64,000 nucleotides of DNA from Thinopyrum elongatum (taxonomy: Eukaryota; Streptophyta; Magnoliopsida; Poales; Poaceae). The stretch lies in the NCBI GenBank assembly GCA_011799875.1, contig CM022298.1, positions 194,702,423 to 194,766,422 on the forward strand. Reading direction: 5' to 3'. The position numbers and the translations under genes are program-made. Numbering within the stretch: position 1 is the first letter of the stretch; each line of letters begins with the position of its first letter. A model generated the notes under the pieces. It worked only from the letters and a program-made list of their open reading frames with translations. It did not search any database and was not told the origin of the DNA. Positions 47,256 to 58,393 of the stretch are shown piece by piece.

Positions 47256-49018
47256 TGAAGGAAATATGCCCTAGAGGCAATAATAAAGTTGTTATTTTAT
47301 ATTTCCTTATTCATGATAAATGTTTATTATTCATGCTAGAATTGTATTGATCGGAAACCTAAATACATGTGTGAATACATAGACAAACACTGTGTCCCTA
47401 GTGAGCCTCTACTTGACTAGCTCGTTGATCAAAGATGGTTAAGGTTTCCTAACCATGGACATGAGTTGTCATTTGATAATGGGATCACATCATTAGGAGA
47501 ATGATGTGATGGACAAGACCCATCTGTTAGCTTAGCATAATGATCGTTCAGTTTTATTGCTACTGCTTTCTTCATGTCAAATACATATTCCTTCGACTAT
47601 GAAATTATGCAACTCCCGGATACCGGAGGAATGCCTTGTGTGCTATCAAACGTCACAACGTAACTGGGTGATTATAAAGATGCTCTACAGGTATCTCTGA
47701 AGGTGTCTGTTGGGTTGGCATAGATCGAGATTAGGATTTGTCACTCCGAGTATCAGAGAGGTATCTCTGGGCCCTCTTGGTAATGCACATCATAAGAAGC
47801 CTTTCAAGCAAAGTGACTTAGTCACAGGATGATGTATTACGGAACGAGTAAAGAGACTTGCTGGTAACGAGATTGAACTAGGTATAAAGATACCGACGAT
47901 CGAATCTCGGGCAAGTAACATACCAATGGACAAAGGGAATAACGTATGTTGTCATAACGGTTTGACCGATAAAGATCTCCATAGAATATGTGGGAGCTAA
48001 TATGAGCATCCAGGTTCCGCTATTGGTTATTGACCGGAGAAGTGTCTCGGTCATGTCTATATAGTTCTCGAACCCGTAGGGTCCGCACGCTTAACGTTCG
48101 ATGGCGATTTAGTATTATATGCGTTATGTGATTTGGTGACCGAATGTTGTTCGGAGTCCCGGATGAGATCATGAACATGACGAGGAGTCTCGAAATGGTC
48201 GAGAGATAAAGATTGATATATAGGACGATGGTATTCGGACACCGGAAGTGTTTCGGAGGGTACCGGGTACATATCGGGTCACCGGAAGGGGTTCCGGGCA
48301 CCCCCGGCAAAAGATATGGGCCTAATGGGCCAAGAGGGGAAACGCAACAGCCAGCAGGGGCTGCTGTGCCCCCCATATGGGCCGCACCAGAGGAGAAGGA
48401 AAGAGGGGAAGAGAGAAGGAAGGGGAGGGATTCGGCCTCCCCCTTCCTTCCCTCCTCCCTCCTCTTTCCTTCCCATTCCGGTAAATAAGGAAGGGGGGCG
48501 CACCACTTGGGAAACCCCAAGTAGGATTCGGATCCTACTTGGGGCGCCCCATGGCTGCCTCTCCTCCCCTCCCACCTATATATATGTGGGGAGGGGGGCG
48601 CCTAGAACACACAACATCAACTGTTAGCCGTGTGCGGCGCCCCCCTCCACAGATTACACCCTCGGTCATATTCTCAAGGTGCTTAGGCGAAGCCCTGCGC
48701 GGATCACTTCACCATCACCGTCACCACACCGTTGTGCTGACGAAACTCATCTACTTCCTCGACACTTTGCTGGATCAAGAGTTCGAGGGACGTCATCGAG
48801 CTGAACGTGTGCAGAACTCGGAGGTGCCGTACATTCGGTGCTTGATCGGTCGGAACGAGAAGAAGTTCGACTACATCAACCGCATTGTCAAACGCTTCCG
48901 CTTTCGGTCTACAAGGGTACATAGACACACTCTCCCCCTCTCGTTGCTATGCATCTCCTAGATAGATCTTGCGTGAGCGTAGGAATTTTTTTGAAATTGC
49001 ATGCTACGTTTCCCAACA
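47256..49018 (+). repeat. Right LTR of the copia element
   Basis: 1763 bp, from TGAAGGAAATATGCC to TACGTTTCCCAACA. Intact relative to the left LTR. Confidence 0.9.
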
Positions 49019-49262
49019 GGTCTCACATGGCCTACCTCTAACATGACAATCTTGCTCACATTGTTATCATGTAACTCTTGACCCTATCAGTGCCTCTAAA
49101 TCATTTTGCTTGCAATATTTCACACATGTAGAGATATTACTATTCTATTCAGTAGAGGCGTCCTCCAATTTATTTTTTCTTCCTTAGAGGCAGTTGTGCA
49201 CAGTGTATAGAGGCAACTTTAGTGGCAGAAAAAACACACAATTGCTTGCTCTAACTGGTTAC
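49019..49262. repeat. Repeat shared with 59006-59267
   Basis: GGTCTCACATGGCCTACCTCTAACATGACAATC... to CTAACTGGTTACTAA matches the stretch after 59006 in the same orientation with moderate divergence. It begins exactly at the copia LTR junction, so the copia insertion or a later rearrangement cut it. Element type unknown. Confidence 0.75.
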
Positions 49263-49387
49263 TAATGACGGGTTTGGTAGCCTGCACCACACCCAACCAG
49301 ACGCTCGATGCAAAAATTTAAAGCACCTCCCATCCAGGTCCGCTTGGAATGGTCAAATCAGTCGTTTCCTCTCAGTCTGGCTCGCGC

Positions 49388-50862
49388 ACTACAAAATCTC
49401 TGCCATTTTGCGACGTTTCACTTGTGTCACGTAAAATCGTTTTTCGTCACGGAAAATGCCCTGGTGACGTTTTTCGGCCGTCACCCCCACTGTCACTGAA
49501 GTGCCATCGTAAAAAATAAAATCTTGACGGTACCACTTTCTCCATCACGCAAGATCGTATCTTAGGTGACGAACACAAAATTGTCATCGATGGTCGTTTT
49601 CGGTGACAGCCCAGAATGTCACCTATGATAGCCAATCTGTCGCCTAAGATCGTTTTTGGTGACAATAATCCGTCACCAATGATCGGCCCGCGGGTTTGAC
49701 CGGTTAAAGATTCTGACAAGTGGGGCCAGCAGTTGCTGATGTGGTTGCTTTCATGTGGTTCTGCCTTGGCTTTTATCGCTGCTGACATATGGGCCGAGAA
49801 GATGCTGGCGTGGCTTCTTACATGTGGGACCAGACGATGGTGACGACATGCATTTACGTCACAATTACCGTCACACCTAGAAAAAAAGCTTTAATTCATA
49901 CATTATTAATTTTGCATGCAAATCTGTATTTAATTTCAAGTTTTAGGACAATAGAGTCAAAATTTGAATCGCTGGAATGTGAGAATTCAAACAATGGCAA
50001 TAGATCTTTCATTACAAGTGAAACCTGACATTTTACAAGGAGAATTATAGGACATAGTCTCGGACAATACAAATTCGACAAAAGCAAATTAAGTTGACTA
50101 AGCATGAGGCCATCGATGTTTTTCATACGCTGTCTTGTGATGACTGCATGGACTTCCTTAACAAGTGACTAAGCATTGCCTCCATATGTCTTTGCCTTTT
50201 TTCAAAGATAGTGGTTTTCTTTTGCTGATCCATCTCCAAATCTTCAATCTCTTGTAGCTGCTTCTTTTTGAGTTCTTTAATTTCTACTATCTAGGCAAAA
50301 AGTATTTCATTCAGCTCTTGATGAAACATATCACTTGCCTTTTTTGCATCTGCCTCCTAAGTTGCAATGATGCGTTCTAGCTCATGGATGTGTTCACCAG
50401 AGGATGAATTCTTCCCGGAGGAGGATGAGACGCCCATGCTCGAAAGTAACGTATTTGAGGAGCTCTTTTCCTCAATAATTTCTACATCAGGTACTATTGT
50501 CGTATCATGTTGTTTTGATGTTGTATGTTTGATCCTCGATTCATTCTGCAATATGATTGATAGCATTGTTAGGGCTATGTTTGATAGTTTGAATAATTAT
50601 GGTTAGACTATACATTTAAAGTCTACACATTAGGTAGTACTTATGTTTTGTTTTTGTGCAGTCTGACTAAATGTAGGATCTTTCTTTGCATTGCACATAC
50701 ATTTAAGCAAGTCTCCACCGGATTTGATTATCAATGTTGTCCTTAGCCTTACATCAGATTTATCAATTGGTAAACATTAATACTACAAGTCATATTGTAA
50801 TCCAACATAAAACACTTACAATAAGGTAATATAAATACTAACCATATGTCTGAAGTGGGAAT
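49388..50862 (-). mobile_element. CACTA element fragment with TNP1-like gene end
   Basis: Starts CACTACAAAATCTCTGCC after GCTCGCG. It is followed by CACTA-style subterminal repeats (TCGTTTTCGGTGAC / GTCACCTATGAT, 49420-49690). The interior holds a minus-strand coiled-coil coding remnant. The right terminus TAGTG was not found; the segment stops where the duplicated transporter block begins (50863), suggesting a deletion or recombination breakpoint there. The 125 bases to its left (49263-49387) resemble Harbinger-like end sequence (compare 14340-14440). Confidence 0.65.
50123..50566 (-). pseudogene. Coiled-coil C-terminal remnant of a CACTA-encoded protein
   Basis: One minus-strand frame from MLSIILQNES to SQDSV-stop, interrupted by two stops (after ERIIAT and after NEILFA). 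Ser-rich and acidic at first, then strongly helical and charged (IVEIKELKKKQLQEIEDLEM, IFEKRQRHMEAMLSHLLRK). This composition and position fit the TNP1/TnpA-like second protein of plant CACTA elements; the assignment rests on context, not on a diagnostic motif. Confidence 0.5.
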
Positions 50863-50869
50863 AATGCAG

Positions 50870-52803
50870 GCTATAATAAAAAAACGTCCTTCGAGAAACA
50901 TCAATGTGCAGAATTTTTGGCTGTACATTTTTGGAATGCTCTTCAACTTAGTTGCCATTTGTGTTCAGGACTTTGATGATGTCATGAACAAGTTAGTTGT
51001 GTTGTAAATTGCTTCATTTCTTGTCATAATATTTTGTTACGATGCATGATATTGCTTATTCTAACCTGACAGCCATCTATTGCAGAGGCTTTTTTCATGG
51101 CTACTCATTTATTACACTTCTGATGATTCTTAACCATGCACTTAGGTACTACAGCTGGATCTTTGATCTGATTTAACATTTGATAGTTTGGGATGAACTT
51201 ACCCTGTAATATTTTTGGTTTTTCTTTGCAGTGGCATTGCTGTATCAATGGTGATGAAGTATGCTGACAATATTGTCAAGCTACAAATTCTTAACTTCTA
51301 CAACGGGTTTCATGGTTTAAATTATTGTGTTAGAACCATCTTTGCTACAAACTTGCACATTCTAATAGCGGTAGCTTATTCCATCACCCCATGTTACCCC
51401 TACCGTGTCACCACTTACTGTTTTAGTGGCAGTTTGTAATTAAAATCTTGGATGTTCTCCTAAAATCTTTCCCCTGTCATGTAGGTTTTAAACATTTATT
51501 CAAAGAAAAGATGTGGTTTACATACTCGTTGCATCACATTAGAAATATTCATGCATTGTTACTTGCTAGTTCAACTTAAGTTCAGAGGGCTGTCTCGTTG
51601 AATTATGCCCAGTGTATTGAATTCATGCTCCAGCCAACTCATCCAAAAGTCCGAACTGATGGAGGGAGACGGGCAATATATTTCAACACTCCCCTCACAT
51701 CTAGGCTATTTTAGTCATTAGATGTGGGATCGATGTAGGCCGCAGAATCATTTTATTTAATACTGCGTTGGTAGGGTCTTGAACTCAAGACCTTTTGGCT
51801 CGGATACCATATTGAATTCATGCTCCAGCCAACTCATCCAAAAGTCCGAAGTGATGGAGGGAGGCGGGCAATATATTTCAACACGGTGGAGAACTTTTCG
51901 CATCTTTCTATTATCAAATCCGTGCTTGATGGACTACAAAAGTCAGTCGTGGATTTAAGTAATGACGAATTGTCTAAGGCAGTTTAGTCCTTTTTCAACA
52001 GTGTGGCTGTTTTACTTTACGTGCATTCCTTAAATTTGGATTACAACTTATAGCATGTCTGCATTCTTAAGTGCAATGACATTATGTCCATTCCTGCTTG
52101 ATAGGGAATAAGTCACGACATTCTCTATACTCGCATTTTCCACAATTTGTTATCTGGGGAAAGTTTGGCATTCCAGATCCTGTCATCTGGGGAAATATGT
52201 TAGTACTCGACAGTCCACATTCTGTTATCTGAGAAACTATTGTAATTGACAGACCACCTAAATCTCCTCACAAAACAATCAACAGATTATATGTTCATCC
52301 TTTCTGAAGCAAGAAAACAAGATTGTATCAGTCAGTTATCCTGCAACTTGGACAGTAGCTTAATGGTCTTAGATACCAAACCTTTTGACACTTGAGATGC
52401 CTTGGGTTTTCATTTTGAGAATCTATGAATTATGAAATGCTCTAGGAATGATTGAGGCAGACCAGAAGATTCTTGATATCAGCCGTTCACACTACTCTTT
52501 ATAGTGTTTACACTTGCACTGTATTTGATTGCCTAACCATGCGTCTCTGCATACACATACAGGTGTATTCAACTTCAGTCGCAATGCTTCTGACGGCAAT
52601 CGTATCCGTCTTCTTGTTTGGCTTCAATCTGTCCCTTGCATTCTTCCTCGGGTCTACGTAAGTGGTGATGCAAGTGCAGCAACAAGATATCTGGATTGGA
52701 GCCTTGTAACCCATGATGGCCTAACGAGCTCTGCTAACATTTCAGGGTCGTTTCAATCTCCGTGTATCTGCATTCTGTCGGGAAGCCACAGCAGCAGAAA
52801 TGA
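50870..52803 (+). pseudogene. Partial duplicate of the nucleotide-sugar transporter (exons 11-15)
   Basis: Exon equivalents: 50870-50991, 51086-51145, 51232-51280, 52563-52657, 52746-52803, each identical in length to exons 11-15 at 11658-13327. Protein changes are few (QDFDAVMNK becomes QDFDDVMNK; FAFNLS becomes FGFNLS). The splice donor after the third of these exons is destroyed (AAG|GTACAA becomes AAG|CTACAA), and the 3.1-kb block with exons 1-10 is absent; CACTA sequence lies directly upstream. It cannot encode a transporter but could be transcribed as a fragment. The high exon similarity gives a source of mismapped reads for the functional gene. Confidence 0.92.
51615..51883 (-). mobile_element. 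269-bp LTR retroelement with 74-bp LTRs (SMART/TRIM type)
   Basis: Two direct repeats of 74 bp (51615-51688 and 51810-51883) that differ at two or three sites. Read on the minus strand each LTR starts TGTTGAAATATATTGCCC and ends GAATTCAATA. The element has a primer-binding site TGGTATCCGAGCC (51797-51809, directly after its 5' LTR) and a polypurine tract GTGAGGGGAG (51689-51698, directly before its 3' LTR). Only 121 bp lie between the LTRs, with no coding capacity. It is absent at the matching site of copy A (AAGTGGAG, near 12391), and the flanks CAGTG and CGGTG look like a slightly diverged 5-bp target duplication. Size and layout match the SMART class of grass mini-LTR elements, which depend on other elements for proteins. 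Confidence 0.88.
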
Positions 52804-53569
52804 GTTCGGCCCCCATCTTTCTTTCCAAGATTGACAGCGAGCGTTCGGAGGAGAGTAGATTTCGTTCTAGTTCATGGCACTGTTGTTGAGGCAAGGCGAT
52901 GGATCGCCCGGTGACATATTCAGGTTCACCGTCTGTTTGAACTGCTTCTGTGGAGGCATCCCTGGCTCACTTTTGCTTGGTGACCAGGGTGGGGTGACGC
53001 TAGTTTCTTATCTGGGTAGGTCAGCGAGAATGCGAGATGCTGGCTGTTTTCTTCATGCCTTCCTTTTGACCTCTTTAGCCATACTCGGATTACTAGCTAA
53101 TTACCATTGTAGTCACTGACAACTTGCGCAGATGTCCATGCCCAATGTTTCGATCTGAAACATACCATGGAGTATGTGTCAGCTAACATGCTACCACAAA
53201 CTGAAATTGGCATAGCTAACTTTATAGTTGTGCTGTAGAGAAATCTGAGCATCGCCTGTAGGCGGCAACAGCATGTCAATTATCATGGGATCACGGGGCG
53301 TGCGCAGCAGGAGGTCACCTGGATGGACTATTCGGCGAGCGTAGCAGCTGTGTCGTAGGAGCAGCGACACAAGGAGTAGGAATCCACACTCGATGGCCGC
53401 CCGTGTGCCCAAGCAGTCCCGTGCTGTGCGTCGTCCACGTTCGTTGGCAACTGACTGCAGATGATCACACGAGCCCGAGGCAGTGTGCGCGGCCATGCCG
53501 ACAACAGTAGCGAGCTATACTACCTGCCGGGCAGATACGCCTGAAAGGGACGCCCGTTTCAAGCGACGG

Positions 53570-53812
53570 GAGTTAGTTTGAGCTAGTTTGGGCTTAAATA
53601 GCTCTAAAGTATTCAAACATGAGGACTAGTTTGAGCTAGTTGCATCTAACCCATCCAAAAAAATTATCCCGCCCAAGAGGTGCTAATTAGAGCTAGTTCT
53701 CCTAGTGCATTTATTGTCAATCTAACCCTGTCATCCAAACACCTCTTTGACTAGAATTAGTTCAGGATTAGCCATGAGTTAGAAATTAACTCTAACCTTA
53801 TAGTATCCGAAC
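53570..53812. mobile_element. MITE related to 23376-23816
   Basis: GGGAGTTAGTTTGAGCTAG to GTATCCGAACATGG, nearly the same sequence as the copy near 23.4 kb without its small LTR insertion. Copy A of the duplication has CCTAAACGACGTCTC at this place, so the MITE entered copy B only. Confidence 0.75.
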
Positions 53813-54062
53813 ATGGCCGACGTCTCTCACGGGATGACGACGATGCACAGTACGCTAATTTTCCTCAATTATTGGCAGGCCATTTTGTCGCCTTCCCTTC
53901 ATCAGAAAGTAAAATAAGAATTTGACCGAGAGTACTACAGTAATGTGCAGGCCCGGTGCTCCGCTGCAGTGCATGTGTACTTCATGCTTTGTGTACGCTC
54001 ACGGGCGGACTCATGTAGGACTCCATCGCACATTCACCAATATTTCGGGCCCAACGTTACTA

Positions 54063-54286
54063 CTCCCTCCGTGCGTTCTCGGTTTTCGTGCTTCAACTTT
54101 AATCATAAATTTAACCAACGAGACCGACTACAGCAGGATAAAACATTATACCAGTAATTTCGTAATCGAAAGAAGTTTTCAATTATATAATTTTTGCTCC
54201 CGCCGCAGTCGGTCTTATTGATTAAATTTATGGTCAAAGTTGAACCTTGATAAGTGTGGGCGCACTATATTTTGGAACGGATGGAG
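54063..54286. mobile_element. Stowaway MITE, same family as 2875-3101
   Basis: CTCCCTCCGTGCGTTCTCGG to ATTTTGGAACGGATGGAG with TA on both sides. Interior arms (AACCAACGAGACCGACTACAG and inverse) match the intron-2 MITE of the first gene. Copy A reads AACGTTACGATTCAGTGG without it, so insertion followed the duplication. Confidence 0.9.
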
Positions 54287-54846
54287 TACTACGATTCAGT
54301 GCTCTCTCCCTAAAAAAAAAGTACTACGATTCAGCGACTCGATCCTTTGTTCTGCTCCCCTTTCTTGTTTGACGAAGAATCTGGCTCTGCGACTCTTTGA
54401 TGAAAGGCATGGCATGGCAGAGCCAAAGGAAAAGGCAAGTACTCCGTGCCAAGTAGAAAGACGCCCTGCTTTATCTCTTCCGTATAGTACCAAGCTGCCA
54501 AAGCACGGAGGTAGAGACCACAGAGTATAGTCCTGAAGCCTTCTGATTGAAAAGCTGTCTCTGCCTATCATCTTTACCGGCCATCCTGAGAATCGCCGCC
54601 CGAGAAGCAAAATGGGGTCAAATGATCTTGCATGTTTGATTCTTTGTCAAACGGTTAACTGGCTACTTCTATGCTTCTATGCATATCTATTGAGATTCAA
54701 AGATGCACGACTAGGAAGTTGCACATTTTTAGACAGAAATAATGCAACTTCAGGGGAGGGGATTTACAACACGCAGGTTGGAGGGCACACGGATCCTGGG
54801 TTGTAGATTTGGCCAAGATTCGAGGCATGGGTCATGTATACACATA

Positions 54847-57800
54847 CGGAACGACTAAAACTCAGTCGACTGATTTCTATCTAAGTCTTAGTCGATGCCT
54901 CCGTTGATTTTTTTTTTTTATGCTAGCTGCTTGTCACTTTTAAATCGGCCTGTTAGGATGATGCGTCCGGCCAGTTTTTTTTTTTTTTTTTTTGTCTGTG
55001 GGACTAGAGCGTTGTCTTGTTTTTTTTACTAGCTAGATCAGCATGTGTGTCCTATGTTTCCCTATGTCTTTTAGCATGTCATGGTCAATGCACACTTTAT
55101 TTTCCTCCATGCATTTTTTTTATTTTTCCTCCACGTTGTCGGTCAAGCTTTGCTCATTTAAGATTTGATAATACGATAAACCGTTTAATCTATGCGCCAA
55201 TTCGTGCAAATTTGTGTTGCATTTTCTTTTTCCGGTCGCAACATTCTGTATATTTTTTTCAAAATGGCTTGAGCCAATTCATTTTGAATTTCTAGGATAG
55301 TTTTCCTTTTGAGTTTTTTTTGTCTGTTCTTTTAAAATTATTAATTATTTCCATTCTTCTCATATTTTTTTTCTTGTTCTCTTTCTCTCTCATAATTCCT
55401 TATTTGAAGTATGTTTGTGTGTTTTTTCATTTTTATTTTCTGACTTTTATTAATTCTTAATTGTTCATGTTTATTTTTGTCATTTTTTAAATCAGACTAT
55501 CAGCTACATGTACATTGATCCACATGTGACAACGCACTTTGTATCCGTGTGTAACTATGTTTTTATTTATTCTTTATATTTAGCCTCAAAGGAAAAATTG
55601 ATTATATGTAGCATGTTCGTTTATCCGTGCACAACTACACACGTCTTGCTCCACATGCAATTGGTGAAGGACTAGCCTTTGTGTAAATATTTCTTTTCGC
55701 CAGAAGAGGGGGAGTTGCATGTTTGCCACTAGGCACGCAACTGCAAGTGTCGTTCCCAACTACAACTACATGTTTTCGACGCGACTTGCAACTCAGTGGT
55801 GTGTTTGTGAGGGGAGGGGGCAGTTGCATGTCTGCCAATAGGCATGCAAGTGTAGTGTCGTCCCCGGGTGATATTGCAACTCATTAGTGTTTTATCAGGA
55901 AGGGGGAAGTTGCATGTTTTTCACTACGCACGCAATTGCATGTGTCCCCCCCCCCCTCCCTTCCCCCCCGCCGGCAACTCGGTGGTGTTTTGTGGAGGGA
56001 GGCGCTTGCATGTCTGCCACTAGGCACGCAACTGCATGCCCACACATCCGACTGCAACTGACCTTTGTTTTGTAAGTGAGCCGTGGGAGAGAGGGGCAGT
56101 TACATGTCCAACATTAGGCTTTGCAACTGCAAGTGTCGCCCCCGTTTGCAACTGCATATCTCCCTCCTGAATGCAACTAGCCTTGTGTTTTTGTCGGAGG
56201 GCGGCGAGAGAAGGCGGCGGGGGGGGGGGGGGGGGGCAATTGCATGTCCAACACTAGGCTTGCAACTGCATGTCCACACACCCAACCGTAACCGAGCTTT
56301 TTGTTTTGTAGGTGGGTGTCGAAAGAGGGGTAGGTAGTTGCATGTCAGACACTAGGCTTGCAAATGCAAGTGTCGCCCTCGACTACAATTGCATGCCCAC
56401 ACACCCGACTGCAACTGACCTTTGTTTTGTAAGTGAGCGGAAGGAGAGGGAGTAGTTGCGGGTCAGACTCTAGGCTTGCAACTGCAAGTGTCGTCCTCGA
56501 CTGCAACTGCATGCCCACACACCCCGGCTGCAACTGACCTTTGTTTTGTAAGTGAGCGATCTGAAAGGGAGGAGTTGCATGCCCGATACTAGGCATGCAA
56601 CTGCAAGTGTCGCCTCGACTGTAACTGCATGTCTCCCCTCGGACTACAATTGTCTTTATGTTTTTTTCGAAGGGCGGATGGAGAGGCGAGGGGGCATTGC
56701 ATGTTCGACAATAGGCTTGCAACTGGAAGTGTCGTCCTTGACTTCAACTGCATGTCCACACATCCAACCGCGACCGACCTTTTGTTTTGTTAGTAGGCGG
56801 CAGGAGAGGAGGAAGGAGGTTGCATGTCCGACACTAGGCTTGCAACAGCAAGTGTCGCCCTTGACTACAACTACATGTCTACACACCCGACTGCAACTGA
56901 GCTTTTATTTTGTAAGTGAACGGCGAGAGAGGAGGGGACGGTTGCATGTCCAACACTAGGAATGCAATTGCAAGTGTCGTCCTCGAATGCAACTGCATGT
57001 CTCCAACATGGTTACAACTGCAAGAGTTGCCCTCGAATACAATTGCATGCCTCCATCCCGATTGTAATTGGCCTTGTGTTTTTGTCATAGGGCGCGGGAG
57101 AGGGACAATTGCATGTCAGATACTAGGCTTGTAACTCAAGTGTAGCCCTTGACTACAACCGCATGCCCACACACCCGACCGCAACCAATCTTTTGTTTGG
57201 TCGGTGGGAGGCGCGAGGAGGAGGCCAGTTGCATGCCCGACACTAGGCTTGCAACTCCATGTGTCGCCCTCGACTGCAATTGCACGCCTCCCTCCTAAGT
57301 GCAACTTTCCTTGTGTTTTGTGGGAGGTGGCGTGAAGAGGAGGGGGTAGTTGCATGCCCAACATTATGCTTACAATTGCATGTGTGCACTAGGCATGCAA
57401 CTGCTAGTGTCGCCCCCGAATGTAATTGCATGCCTACACCCCTGAATTACAACCGACCTTTTATTTTTGTCTGTGTCTGACTAGAGTTGGGGGGGGGGTG
57501 GGGGCGATTTCATGCCCGACACGAGTCATCACTGCAAGTATCGGCTCCGACTGCAACTGCATGCCCACACACCTGACCACATTTGAGCTTTGTTTTGTCG
57601 ATGGGCGGCAGGAGAGGAGGTGGGTGGATGCGTTTCTCTCCGACACGTTATGCTGCCAAAAATTCTAGCCGAAATTCTCGTAACTTGTTGACATTTTGTC
57701 CTTGTTTGTGAGAAAATAAAAGCTTTAGGGTGTTGATTGCAAAATTTAGGGTATTGAGTGCAAGATTATTTTATTTATGGGAATGGGGATGAAAGAAGAA

Positions 57801-58384
57801 AGGCCGGTTGGTAATTTCATGCATGCATCAATCTTTTTTGTTTTTCTTTAGATGGGACGATGCGTGCAGCATGTAGTTTGATTCGACGATGGCGTGGGAT
57901 AGCGATTCGCTATTTTGGAGATCGACCGTGCATGCGCGTACATGATGCAGGCGTATGTATTTGGTGCAGGAGCAGATGCGTGTAGATGATGCAAGCGATT
58001 CGTGGTACCTTTCCAGATGTGTGAAAAAACAAATTTATAGCCCAGCTAATAAAATGCAAGTACCCTCGCAAAAAGATAAATAAATAAAATGCAAGTAAAA
58101 ATGGAAAGAAAAAATGAAAAACAAAAACAAAAAAAACTGATGAAAACCGTTAAGAAATTTGTACGTGTTGGCCCAACGTTGGCCCAACCGTTAAGAAAAC
58201 CGTTAACATGTTGGCCCAACGTTGCTCTAGTACGCACGAAGACATTGCCAGCCCAAAAAGCAACAAAGGAAGGGATGTGGGCTGGCTAAGCAACGAAGGG
58301 AAGACGTGTTCTAGAAAAACAATAGATGACGTCACCCGACCGAGACTTCGCGAAGTCTTAGTCGACTGAGACCTAGACAGACCC
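54847..58384. mobile_element. 3.5-kb Mutator-type non-autonomous element
   Basis: A perfect 9-bp direct repeat ATACACATA (54838-54846 and 58385-58393) flanks the segment, the target-duplication size of Mutator-like elements. The ends are imperfect inverted repeats: from base 15 inward both read CTCAGTCGACT(G/A)A in the inverse sense. A further ACTTCGCGAAGTCTTAGTCGACTGAG palindrome-like motif lies near the right end. No MURA-type transposase is visible. From inside the left end: T-rich sequence to 55600, a 17-copy minisatellite to 57640, then a unique stretch with GTTGGCCCAACGTTGGCCCAAC repeats (58166-58225). Confidence 0.75.
55700..57640. repeat. Minisatellite array, about 17 units of 90-165 bp
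   Basis: Each unit contains ...GTTGCATGTC-GACACTAGGCTTGCAACTGCAAGTGTCGCC, then CTCGACTGCAACTGCATGCC-ACACACC-GACTGCAACTGA, then a T/G-rich TTTGTTTTGTAAGTGAGCGG and a purine-rich GGAGAGG spacer. ACTAGGC-type anchors occur near 55726, 55836, 55924, 56022, 56113, 56256, 56351, 56470, 56587, 56710, 56832, 56955, 57119, 57241, 57364, 57386 and 57521. Units are diverged and vary in length, so the array is old. A run of about 17 G is at 56220-56236. ORFs across it are artefacts of the repeat. Confidence 0.88.
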
Positions 58385-58393
58385 ATACACATA

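Larger units (their letters stand above)
40252..49018 (+). mobile_element. Ty1/copia LTR retrotransposon, near full length
   Basis: Left LTR 40252-42002, primer-binding site from 42003, defective gag-pol 43262-47222, polypurine tract 47241-47255, right LTR 47256-49018. Domain order gag, protease, integrase, reverse transcriptase, RNase H is that of Ty1/copia. The LTRs differ at few sites (four substitutions and one 2-bp indel in the first 300 aligned bases by eye), so insertion is moderately recent. The left LTR lacks about the first 12 bases, and flanks (GATAGTCT before, GGTCTCAC after) do not form a clean 5-bp duplication, so the left junction was probably reworked by recombination or deletion with the inverted copy. 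Confidence 0.9.
50863..54596. repeat. Segmental duplication, copy B
   Basis: Colinear with 11651-14288 and 19211-19527. It carries three insertions missing from copy A: a 269-bp LTR element (51615-51883), a MITE (about 53570-53812) and a Stowaway (54063-54286). It lacks the 4.9-kb Harbinger block of copy A. Confidence 0.9.

Noticed and set aside
49797..50028. Short plus-strand ORFs between the CACTA subterminal repeats and the coiled-coil remnant
   Set aside because: Short, AT-rich, no recognised domain; antisense to or outside the remnant gene.
55635..57668. Many short Cys/Thr/His-rich ORFs such as those with repeated HATA motifs
   Set aside because: They follow the minisatellite unit and change frame between units, so they are repeat artefacts and not small secreted proteins.
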